11,604 nucleotides of DNA from contig JAGKTT010000054.1 of NCBI GenBank assembly GCA_021153285.1, positions 1-11,604 on the forward strand. The letters are read 5' to 3'. Within the stretch, counting starts at the first letter, position 1. Each line of letters begins with the position of its first letter. A program made the translations under genes and the position numbers. The notes below the pieces were generated by a model. It was not told the origin of the DNA and made no database searches. It was given only the letters and a program-made list of their open reading frames with translations. Origin of the DNA: Bacteroidia bacterium (GTDB taxonomy: Bacteria > Bacteroidota > Bacteroidia > Bacteroidales > UBA932). Positions 1 through 5,223 of the stretch are shown piece after piece.

Positions 1-292
1 GAACACATTGACCCTCTCCTCACTCTCTATATTGTGCTCCTCTGTGTTTCAAGGTGCGCCGATGAAGGCCTTGGAACACAGAAATCACCAACTCGTCTTC
101 TATGTTGAAATTCTCTGTGTTCCAAGGTTTCAAAGCGGCTCAAATTAAGCTACATAGCGACGTGTCCTGGGTCTTGCCGGTGATTACCTTTATATTATTT
201 GTACAAAAGGTAGAACTTATTTAGCGAAACACATACTTTTGCGACTGAGCCGCTTTCACCGCCATAAATGGGCGACCTGATGCCTATAAACG
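1..292. other. Non-coding chromosomal flank left of the integration site
   Basis: I see no convincing gene here. The stretch holds three copies of a 14-base motif: TCTGTGTTTCAAGG at 41-54, its inverse CCTTGGAACACAGA at 69-82, and TCTGTGTTCCAAGG at 114-127. The middle copy could pair with either outer one. A separate perfect 11-bp inverted repeat joins AAAGCGGCTCA (132-142) to TGAGCCGCTTT (246-256) across 103 bases. Because a displaced tRNA 3' end and its terminator lie just to the right, I infer that this is host chromosome outside the integrated element. Confidence 0.5.
41..127. repeat. Three-copy 14-base motif in alternating orientation
   Basis: Copies lie at 41-54 (plus), 69-82 (minus) and 114-127 (plus). 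Copies 2 and 3 are exact complements, and copy 1 differs by one base. Copy 2 can form a hairpin with copy 1 (14-base loop) or with copy 3 (31-base loop), so the two structures exclude each other. The role is unknown. Confidence 0.7.
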
Positions 293-320
293 AAAAAAAC
301 ACAGCGTTTTGCTGTGCTTT
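293..320 (-). terminator. Rho-independent terminator of the truncated tRNA gene
   Basis: Read on the minus strand, the stem CACAGC/GCTGTG (300-305 with 311-316) encloses a 5-base loop and is followed by seven Ts (299-293). Including the flanking A/T bases and one G-U pair, the stem could reach about 10 bp. It starts a few bases after the tRNA 3' end, where a tRNA terminator is expected. Confidence 0.8.
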
Positions 321-324
321 CTTG

Positions 325-366
325 TAGCGGGACGCAGGATTGAACTGCGGACCTCATGATTATGAA
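325..366 (-). tRNA. 3' half of a tRNA gene (CAT anticodon): integration junction (att site)
   Basis: Read on the minus strand, the sequence follows tRNA numbering exactly. Anticodon CAT is at 364-362, then AA, the 3' anticodon-stem strand TCATG (359-355), a 5-base variable loop AGGTC (354-350), T-stem CGCAG (349-345), T-loop TTCAATC, T-stem CTGCG (337-333), acceptor strand TCCCGCT (332-326) and discriminator A (325). No CCA is encoded. Right of 366 the 5' half (acceptor, D-arm, 5' anticodon stem) is missing, so this is a fragment. The natural reading is recombination in the anticodon loop: the element displaced the original 3' end, and an intact hybrid tRNA should lie at its far end outside this window. 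The isotype is probably elongator Met, but Ile2 (lysidine-modified CAT) cannot be excluded. No second copy of the block is present in the window. Confidence 0.8.
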
Positions 367-385
367 TGGTAAATAGGGGGTATTC

Positions 386-502
386 GTGAAAATCTATGAA
401 AATGTAAAACGCAGTAAATCAATTATTTAATACTTTTGCGAAAACTGTGAAAATCCCTGATAATGCTTAAATAAAAAGTTTGGTGTTCACGAGGTGTTCA
501 CG
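386..502 (+). repeat. Short direct repeats upstream of the integrase (candidate arm-type sites)
   Basis: GGTGTTCACG occurs twice, at 482-491 and 493-502, with starts 11 bp apart. GTGAAAATC occurs at 386-394 and 447-455, with a variant ATGAAAATG at 396-404. Short spaced repeats between the core att site and the integrase gene are typical of integrase arm sites or of directionality-factor sites. That role is inferred here. Confidence 0.5.
431..438 (+). promoter_or_regulatory. Possible -7 box upstream of the integrase
   Basis: TACTTTTG fits the Bacteroidetes -7 consensus TAnnTTTG, about 100 bp before the integrase start. I see no TTTG at the expected -33 position, so support is weak. A second candidate (TTTG at 479-482 with GATTTTTG at 503-510) lies closer to the gene but departs from TA at the start of the box. 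Confidence 0.3.
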
Positions 503-538
503 GATTTTTGAGAAAAATCGCTATCTTAGCGCTGTAAA

Positions 539-1981
539 ATGGCGATTATGAAGAAGACTTCTGAAGAAAATAAAATTCGGTCTTCACCGTTGTCCCTAAA
601 ACAGACCAAAGTTGGCAATTGTTTTATCAGTCTTACCCTTGATACAAGGCGTGAGTGTGATGGCAAACCTATGCCTGCTGCTATCCGATTTACCATAGAT
701 CGAGACAGATATTATTTAAGGCTTCCCGATAAGTTTACCAGGGAGCAGTATGAGGAGGTATGCAAGTCGACCGGTAAGGGAAGGGTCGCTGCAAGTCAGG
801 TAGACAAGGAACGGCCTTACGATATAAAAGTGAGGCTTCTTGCAGATTTTGAGGATTATCTGCAGCAAGTCGTTTCTTTGAGTAAAACCACTCGTCTTTC
901 TATCAATACGATTAAGACTATGATTACCGGCAAGAGCAGTACGGAGAGTTTTCTTAAGGTATGGGAGACGGTAGCAAGGCAAAAGCCTTTGGGAACTTGT
1001 GCTAATTATCTGGTAGCAAGGAATTCTTTTCTCAAGCATATTGGAAATCGCCCTGGTTTCAATATTACGATTGAGGACATCAGGATGTGGGAGAAAAAGC
1101 TTCTGGAGAGCGGAGTTTCAAAGACGACTGTGGGAATGTATTTCCGTGCCTTCAGAGTTATTTGGAATGCCTGCGAGAAGAAAGGCTATATTACACATGT
1201 GGGTTACCCTTTCGGTAAGGACAGTGACAAGGTGACTATTCCGAAGGGTAATACCCGTAAGAAATACTATCTCAATGTGGAGCAGATGACGGAACTTTAC
1301 CGCCGTTTCATCGAGAAAAGATACCCTCAGGAGTGGGATGTCGATTGGAGAGAAAATACCCATTATTCCCTTGGACTCTTCCTTGTTCAGTATCTAGGTA
1401 ACGGATTCAATCTTGCCGATGCTGCTCACCTGACATATAATGACCATTATTTCCAGAGCGGAAGGCAATCGTTCCAGTTCGTCCGTCAGAAGACAGAGGA
1501 CCGAAGTGAAATGGAGATTGTAATTCCGATAATCCCGGAATTACAGGTGATCTTGAAGGAAATAGCAGCCTTGCCTCAGAAAGGAACATTGGTTTTCCCT
1601 CAGATCTATGGTGGTGCAGATACCCCTGACGAAAAGAGAAAACGTGTCGCAATGGAAAACCAGAACATAAAGAAACGTGTACGTCGTCTTGTCAAGAGTA
1701 TGGGCTGGGAAGTCCAGCCGAGCTGTACTTGGTGCCGACACTCCTTTGCAACCAACCTCACTCATGCCGGAGTTCCTCATAACTACATTTCCGAGAGTAT
1801 GGGTCACTCTGTAGATAACAATATCACTAACCGCTATATCGATGCTTTCCCTCTTTCTCAGCAGATGGAGTTCAATTCAAAACTCCTGAAGCTGAATGAC
1901 GAGCCGGATATCATGGAGGAATTGAAAGACCTTACTCCGGAGCAGTTGAAGGCGCTGATTGCGATGGTGAAGAATGCCTAA
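539..1981 (+). CDS. Tyrosine recombinase / site-specific integrase
   Basis: This 480-aa protein is of the usual size for Bacteroidales integrases and should catalyse insertion and excision of the element at the adjacent tRNA. It has an N-terminal arm-binding-like region (about 1-135), a SAM-like core-binding domain (about 137-225) and a catalytic domain (about 245-450). The C-terminal motifs are clear: R400-H401 in TWCRHSFAT, H423 in SMGHS and nucleophile Y433 in NRYID, with a candidate beta-hairpin lysine K318. The first catalytic arginine is absent (GNGFNLADAAHL, residues 287-298), and the first His of HxxR is T397. Loss of the first Arg is known for CTnDOT-type integrases, so this need not mean inactivity. 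The start is ATG 539; ATG 548 is an in-frame alternative. The gene reads away from the att site 170 bp upstream. Confidence 0.93.
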   Translation: MAIMKKTSEENKIRSSPLSLKQTKVGNCFISLTLDTRRECDGKPMPAAIRFTIDRDRYYLRLPDKFTREQYEEVCKSTGKGRVAASQVDKERPYDIKVRLLADFEDYLQQVVSLSKTTRLSINTIKTMITGKSSTESFLKVWETVARQKPLGTCANYLVARNSFLKHIGNRPGFNITIEDIRMWEKKLLESGVSKTTVGMYFRAFRVIWNACEKKGYITHVGYPFGKDSDKVTIPKGNTRKKYYLNVEQMTELYRRFIEKRYPQEWDVDWRENTHYSLGLFLVQYLGNGFNLADAAHLTYNDHYFQSGRQSFQFVRQKTEDRSEMEIVIPIIPELQVILKEIAALPQKGTLVFPQIYGGADTPDEKRKRVAMENQNIKKRVRRLVKSMGWEVQPSCTWCRHSFATNLTHAGVPHNYISESMGHSVDNNITNRYIDAFPLSQQMEFNSKLLKLNDEPDIMEELKDLTPEQLKALIAMVKNA

Positions 1982-1989
1982 AAATGCCC

Positions 1990-2047
1990 GCATCTCGGCG
2001 GAAAGTGTAAAAATTTGATAGATTCCGCTGAGTTGCGAACATTTTTT
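1990..2047 (+). terminator. Terminator after the integrase gene
   Basis: Arms GCATCTCGGCGGAA (1990-2003) and TTCCGCTGAGTTGC (2023-2036) pair over 14 positions with one mismatch and one G-U wobble, around a 19-base loop. Six Ts follow at 2042-2047. It begins 9 bp after the integrase stop. The large loop and the 5-base gap before the T run make it imperfect. Confidence 0.6.
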
Positions 2048-2096
2048 ACTCTTTTAGCCACCTAGTCGTAGGCAATTCGATATGATAAATTGGGCG

Positions 2097-2142
2097 ATAC
2101 TCAGCCAAAATCGCATCAAACATATCGATTTTGGCTGAGTAT
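2097..2142. repeat. Perfect 17-bp inverted repeat
   Basis: ATACTCAGCCAAAATCG (2097-2113) and its exact complement CGATTTTGGCTGAGTAT (2126-2142) flank a 12-base spacer. No T run follows on either strand, so an intrinsic terminator is unlikely. A cruciform, protein-binding site, single-strand origin or short mobile remnant would all fit. The function is unknown. Confidence 0.75.
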
Positions 2143-2164
2143 AGAGCATTTGGGGTCAGAATAG

Positions 2165-2187
2165 TTGTGTACGCACTGCGTTCACAA
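2165..2187. repeat. Near-perfect palindrome TTGTGTACGC-act-GCGTTCACAA
   Basis: Two 10-base arms with one mismatch surround a 3-base centre, a geometry typical of a dimeric-repressor operator. The same bases read in one plus frame as VYALRSQ, resembling GYAVRSQ in the DUF1016 gene of this window, so a coding fossil is an alternative explanation. Confidence 0.4.
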
Positions 2188-2196
2188 TCTCTTAAA

Positions 2197-2250
2197 ATCT
2201 TGGGGAGACCGGGGAAAAAGCCTGAAAAAATCTCGGGGAATCGGGAAAAG
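2197..2250 (+). repeat. G-tract-rich imperfect direct repeat
   Basis: An ATCT-GGGGA unit at 2197-2220 is repeated with changes at 2230-2250. Four G runs lie on the plus strand (2202-2205, 2211-2214, 2235-2238, 2243-2245) in a purine-rich stretch. The middle spacer is long (20 bases), so a stable quadruplex is uncertain. Confidence 0.45.
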
Positions 2251-2254
2251 ACCA

Positions 2255-2303
2255 AGATAGTGGGCTAAACTCATCAAAAAATAACACTTTTAGCCCGCTA
2301 TCT
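2255..2303. repeat. 15-bp hairpin upstream of the winged-helix gene
   Basis: AGATAGTGGGCTAAA (2255-2269) pairs with TTTAGCCCGCTATCT (2289-2303). The single mismatch is a G-U pair in RNA. The loop is 19 bases. It lies about 90 bp before the ATG of the next gene and lacks a T tail, so an operator or leader structure fits better than a terminator. Confidence 0.6.
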
Positions 2304-2335
2304 AGAGACTTTGGGAATTTGAAAAGTGTCTTAAT

Positions 2336-2421
2336 CGACAAAATTTTGCAAAAACGGCTTGCTAAACGACAAAACTTTGCAATTGGGATCGAAATGACAT
2401 CCTTAGTCGACAAAATTCGAC
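2336..2421 (+). repeat. Three spaced copies of a CGACAAAA motif
   Basis: CGACAAAATTTTGCA (2336-2350), CGACAAAACTTTGCA (2367-2381) and CGACAAAATTCGAC (2408-2421) start 31 and 41 bp apart, close to three and four helical turns. They straddle the likely ATG (2394) of the winged-helix gene, which suggests an autoregulatory operator. This is inference from spacing and position. Confidence 0.5.
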
Positions 2422-2699
2422 AGGATGTATCGTTCGTCAAGGGAAATGTTAAAGAACAGAATGTCACTAAAGATGTCACTAAAGAAGTCACTAAAGCGAA
2501 AGAGGCTATTGTAATGCAGATATTAGCTGATGAGCGTGTCACTATTGATGAGTTAGCTGTCGTTTTGGGCGTGACTAGAAGACAGGATTTACGATATGTA
2601 AAAGAACTTACCGAGGATGAAGTTATTCGTCGTGAGGGAGGTCGTAAACTTGGTAAATGGGTAATACTAAAAGAATATAGGATCAAAGACTCAGAGTGA
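2394..2699 (+). CDS. Small winged-helix protein, C-terminal-domain-like (possible gene remnant)
   Basis: From ATG 2394 the protein is 101 aa. A TTG at 2319 would add 25 residues, but that stretch carries the repeated DNA motif and looks non-coding. Residues 24-34 are three VTK repeats, made by a tandem 12-base unit at 2463-2498. Residues 37-94 form a winged helix-turn-helix: helix with VTIDELAVVLGV, recognition helix TRRQDLRYVKEL, then the wing IRREGGRKLGKWVIL. This VTK-spacer plus wHTH arrangement is the usual C-terminus of large AlbA_2/AAA_4 (COG2865-type) ATP-binding proteins, whose N-terminal domains are absent here. It may be a free-standing regulator of this element or the surviving tail of a decayed gene. 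The surrounding repeats favour a DNA-binding role. Confidence 0.55.
   Translation: MTSLVDKIRQDVSFVKGNVKEQNVTKDVTKEVTKAKEAIVMQILADERVTIDELAVVLGVTRRQDLRYVKELTEDEVIRREGGRKLGKWVILKEYRIKDSE
2463..2498 (+). repeat. Tandem 12-base repeat inside the winged-helix gene (3 copies)
   Basis: GTCACTAAAGAT, GTCACTAAAGAA and GTCACTAAAGCG follow one another at 2463, 2475 and 2487. They encode VTKD-VTKE-VTKA. The low base divergence points to recent slippage expansion of a flexible linker. Confidence 0.75.
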
Positions 2700-2711
2700 C
2701 TTTTGTATTAA

Positions 2712-2818
2712 AGACTTGTTGAAATTTTGTACAAGTCTTGTCACAAGTCTTACGTATTGAAAATCAATGGAATAGTTGTACTTTGTCACAAGTCTTGTCA
2801 CAAGTCTGTCCCAAGTCT
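2712..2818 (+). repeat. Iteron-like ACAAGTCT array downstream of the winged-helix gene
   Basis: Direct copies of ACAAGTCT start at 2731, 2743, 2788 and 2800, with CCAAGTCT at 2811 and one inverted copy AGACTTGT at 2712-2719. Neighbouring copies are 12, 12 and 11 bp apart. A longer unit ACAAGTCTTGTC recurs in both pairs. The array lies in a gene-free 270-bp gap between the winged-helix gene and DUF3853. It could be a replication iteron set, an operator or a slippage product. No protein partner is proven. Confidence 0.65.
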
Positions 2819-2906
2819 GAAATTTCATGGATTTTCAGACTGAAACAGTGAAAAATGGGCTAAAAACCTGTAAAATTTGTCGCTTCCAAAACAACGAGTT
2901 TAATTT

Positions 2907-2938
2907 GCCATGTCAGTTCTCGGATTGACATGGCTTTT
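2907..2938 (+). terminator. Hairpin with short T run before the DUF3853 gene
   Basis: GCCATGTCA (2907-2915) and TGACATGGC (2926-2934) form a perfect 9-bp stem with a 10-base loop, followed by four Ts. It could end transcription from the winged-helix gene. The short T run and its position only 32 bp before the next start codon also allow a leader or operator role. Confidence 0.5.
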
Positions 2939-2969
2939 AAAGTGTAAAATTTATTGAAAATCAGTGATT

Positions 2970-3272
2970 ATGGGAAGAATGGAAAGTGGCAGCAATGCGA
3001 TGGTGACTGTGCAGATGACAGTGGAGGAATACCTTGAAATGAAGTCAAGGCAGGAAGTGAAGGAGACTCCGATAAAGCCAAAGAACCTAGTCTATGGACT
3101 TGACGGAATCAAGCAACTCTTCGGCTGCAGCACGACCACAGCGTGGAGAATAAAGAACAGCGAATGGATCCGTCCGGCAATCAGTCAGGTCGGTCGCAAG
3201 ATCGTAGTCGATGCCGATCTGGCATTGGAGCTGGCGAACGAGAATACGCAGCGTGTAACTTACAGGAAGTGA
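2970..3272 (+). CDS. DUF3853 family protein (HTH-like, mobile-element associated)
   Basis: This 100-aa basic protein starts at ATG 2970; a GTG at 2964 adds two residues. The diagnostic part is residues 41-90: VYGLDGIKQLFGCSTTTAWRIK (helix-turn-helix-like) followed by a conserved wing-like IGR/VGR-IVVDADLALELA. This is the pattern I recognise from the Bacteroidetes DUF3853 family, found beside integrases and DUF3987/VirE genes. The fold resembles excisionase or MerR-like DNA-binding proteins, so a directionality-factor or regulatory role is plausible but not shown. It lies 4 bp before the DUF3987 gene, and the two are surely one transcript. Confidence 0.75.
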   Translation: MGRMESGSNAMVTVQMTVEEYLEMKSRQEVKETPIKPKNLVYGLDGIKQLFGCSTTTAWRIKNSEWIRPAISQVGRKIVVDADLALELANENTQRVTYRK

Positions 3273-3276
3273 AGTC

Positions 3277-4569
3277 ATGAAGGTGGACTTGAAATTTCCG
3301 GTAAATATATTTCCTCCTTTATTGAAAAGGATAATATCGGAAACCAACAGTGCTTACAGTTTTCCTGTTTCATATATCGGATCATCTCTGCTGATTGCTT
3401 TATCGACGGCAATAGGAAATTCCTGCTGTCTCAGGGTAAATAGGACAAGAGTTGAACGTGGCATCATCTATCTGCATCTGGTGGGAGAACCCGGATCCGT
3501 CAAGAGTCATCCGTTGCGATTCGCTTTAGGACCGATAATCGAAAGAGATATCAAGGTGCGACAGGAGTATTCCGAGAAGTACAGGCAATACCAGGCCGAG
3601 GTGAGTTCCGGAGGGTCTCCGAAGAAACCTAAATGTCGTCAGAGGATTGTTCAAGATGTTACCATTGAAGGCTTGATGAAGGTCCTTGCAGACAATCCGA
3701 TCGGGGTGTGTTTCTTTTGCGACGAGGCGACCGGCTTTCTCGGTAATCTTAACCGTTATCATGCAGGAGGCAACGACGAAAACAAGATATTGAGCATATT
3801 CAATTGCCTTCCGATTTTCATTGACCGTAGCGGAATTGATGAAAAACTTACCATTGCCACGCCTTTCGTCAATATCGCAGCGACCATTCAGCCGAAGGTG
3901 TTTACCCGATATTATTCCGGAAGACTTCAGGAAAACGGTCTGCTTTGCCGTATAATGGCCATATACAATGACGGGCCGGATGATATGCCTTTTGATTCAG
4001 ACAATGACATTCCGCAGGAACTGATCGATCAATGGCGACAGATCCTTCAGAGCCTGCTCGATTATGAAAAGGGATATTACGAACTTGGGGAAGCGGAATA
4101 TACCTTGACCGAGGATGCGAAGGCGGCATATTCTTCCTGGTCGGATATCACCACGGAAAGAATGAATCGTGAAGAACCGGTTTCAATGCGAGAGTTCTTT
4201 CAGAAAATCAAGAGTTATGTCTATAGGACATCCCTTGTTCTTCAGGTGCTGGATGAGGTGTGCGAGAACAAGAAAAGTGAGGGAAAGGTCAGCGGTCATT
4301 CGATGATCAAAGCAACGATGTTCGGAAACTATCTTCTGGAAAACGCCAGAAAGACATTGGAATATATTCCATATTCCTCAGACGCAGGATCATCAAAGTA
4401 TAAGGAATTATTGGCCTTCTTGCCGATGTCATTCACCAAGTCTGAAGCCAATGCAATAGCGGTGCAGTTGCAGATTTCCGAAAGCACGGTGGATAAGTTC
4501 TGCAAAGAACAGCAGGGCATAACCATAAGAAAGACGGCATTCGGCAAGTATGAGAAGATCCACAAATAG
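3277..4569 (+). CDS. DUF3987 P-loop protein (primase/helicase-associated)
   Basis: This 430-aa protein has a Walker A-like GEPGSVKS (residues 70-77, with V where G is usual) and a Walker B-like IGVCFFCDE (residues 142-150, D149-E150). A region with a conserved NIAATIQP follows. The C-terminus (about 380-425) has a short helix-turn-helix-like segment (SISESTVDKFCKEQ-type). DUF3987 proteins in Bacteroidetes islands are often fused to VirE_N or primase domains. Here those N-terminal parts are absent, so this is the minimal P-loop form. By context it probably supports replication or maintenance of the excised element, but the biochemical activity is unproven. AGGA at 3264-3267 before ATG 3277 overlaps the end of the upstream gene, indicating translational coupling. 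Confidence 0.8.
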   Translation: MKVDLKFPVNIFPPLLKRIISETNSAYSFPVSYIGSSLLIALSTAIGNSCCLRVNRTRVERGIIYLHLVGEPGSVKSHPLRFALGPIIERDIKVRQEYSEKYRQYQAEVSSGGSPKKPKCRQRIVQDVTIEGLMKVLADNPIGVCFFCDEATGFLGNLNRYHAGGNDENKILSIFNCLPIFIDRSGIDEKLTIATPFVNIAATIQPKVFTRYYSGRLQENGLLCRIMAIYNDGPDDMPFDSDNDIPQELIDQWRQILQSLLDYEKGYYELGEAEYTLTEDAKAAYSSWSDITTERMNREEPVSMREFFQKIKSYVYRTSLVLQVLDEVCENKKSEGKVSGHSMIKATMFGNYLLENARKTLEYIPYSSDAGSSKYKELLAFLPMSFTKSEANAIAVQLQISESTVDKFCKEQQGITIRKTAFGKYEKIHK

Positions 4570-4572
4570 ATA

Positions 4573-4623
4573 ATTACGCTTTACGCTTTTACGCCAATTC
4601 AGCGTAAAGCGTAAAAGCGTAAT
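4573..4623. repeat. Six-copy TTACGC/GCGTAA hairpin
   Basis: The left arm (4574-4594) contains TTACGC, TTTACGC and TTTTACGC. The right arm (4602-4622) contains GCGTAAA, GCGTAAAA and GCGTAA, across a 7-base loop. The arms are 21 bases each and pair with two single-base bulges because the T-run lengths alternate. It begins 4 bp after the DUF3987 stop. It may terminate transcription, but the repeated hexamer inside both arms looks more like a protein-loading or replication site. Confidence 0.7.
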
Positions 4624-4696
4624 AGAGGTCGTGCCCTGATCGACCGTATTCCCAAATTATGATCCTGGTCACTCACGTCCGCATGGAGATGAAAGG

Positions 4697-4722
4697 GAAA
4701 AGATGACCGCCGTCATCTTTTC
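4697..4722. terminator. Bidirectional rho-independent terminator
   Basis: GAAAAGATGAC (4697-4707) and GTCATCTTTTC (4712-4722) form a perfect 11-bp stem with a CGCC tetraloop and T-rich sides on both strands. It lies between convergent genes, 65 bp beyond the stop of the minus-strand RHH-like gene. Confidence 0.75.
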
Positions 4723-4786
4723 TTCAGTACAAGTAAACGTTGTTTTATCGGACTCCACCGCTATACCAGATCCGACCGGGCATCCC

Positions 4787-5080
4787 TCACTTGCTGAACT
4801 CATCCACAAATATCTTTGCCTCCGGATACTCCTCGTAATACACCTTCAGCATCTCCTGGATCGTATCTGTGATTCCGGAACTTGCCTCAGGGTTACTTTT
4901 CATTTTCCAGATACTTAGTACCTTCAACTCAAGATGAAGCTCTCCGGATATACCGAGTGTCTTTCTTTTCATCTTCTCCTGTGTCAATTTTGCAATACTC
5001 TTTACCGGGGTCTCTCCCTCACTGCTCACCGCTGAATCCCTCTTCTTCAACGATGCACGAAAATCCTCTAACTGTCCCAT
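4787..5080 (-). CDS. Small ribbon-helix-helix-like DNA-binding protein
   Basis: This 97-aa protein has no family that I can name with confidence. Residues 1-38 are charged and probably disordered. From 39 the pattern is RKTLGIS (short strand), ELHLELKVLSIWKMK (helix), a turn, then SGITDTIQEMLKVYYEEY (helix). That is strand-helix-helix, as in Arc/MetJ/omega-type proteins and in DUF3408-type accessory proteins of Bacteroides conjugative elements. The start codon abuts an 18-unit array of 8-bp repeats that fills its whole leader, and a good promoter lies just beyond. This layout suggests that it binds the array and controls itself, or acts as a centromere- or relaxosome-type accessory protein. 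No ParA or relaxase gene is visible beside it. I am fairly sure of the gene, less of the fold, and the function is inferred. Confidence 0.65.
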   Translation of the reverse strand: MGQLEDFRASLKKRDSAVSSEGETPVKSIAKLTQEKMKRKTLGISGELHLELKVLSIWKMKSNPEASSGITDTIQEMLKVYYEEYPEAKIFVDEFSK

Positions 5081-5222
5081 GTGTCAATGTGTTTTTATGT
5101 TAATACGTTAATATGCTAATGTGTGTATATGCTCGTGTGCGTATGTGTTAATGTGCCGGAATGTTAATGTGTGAATATGTCAATATGCTGATATGTCTGT
5201 GTGCTGACATATTCGTGTGTTT
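5079..5222. repeat. 18-unit degenerate array with strict 8-bp period (consensus ATRTGYTA)
   Basis: Cut into consecutive octamers from 5079, the sequence stays in register for 18 units without insertion or deletion. Across the units, position 1 is A in 13, position 2 T in 16, position 3 a purine in 18 (9 A, 9 G), position 4 T in 17, position 5 G in 17, and position 6 a pyrimidine in 18. Positions 7 and 8 drift, with T and A most common. On the minus strand the unit is TARCAYAT. The array starts at the RHH-like gene's start codon and ends against its -7 box, so it makes up practically the whole 5' leader. The next octamers on each side do not fit. Confidence 0.85.
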
Positions 5223-5223
5223 A

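Noticed and set aside
325..366. A complete functional tRNA gene
   Set aside because: The acceptor 5' strand, D-arm and 5' anticodon-stem strand are absent to the right of 366, so the gene is a fragment in this window.
2192..2686. 164-codon open frame on the minus strand
   Set aside because: It is opposite the winged-helix gene and the G-rich repeat. It is Ser/Phe-rich low-complexity sequence, with no family resemblance and no promoter or start context.
2712..2818. Short peptide reading with repeated QVLS or TSLV
   Set aside because: All frames through the repeats are short and lack a start codon in a plausible context. The repetition is better explained at DNA level.
4703..5103. Two overlapping plus-strand frames of about 70 codons
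   Set aside because: They are opposite the RHH-like gene and begin in the terminator hairpin or mid-gene. Their sequences are low in domain-like pattern.
5079..5222. CRISPR array
   Set aside because: The units are 8 bp with no unique spacers, and no cas gene is nearby.
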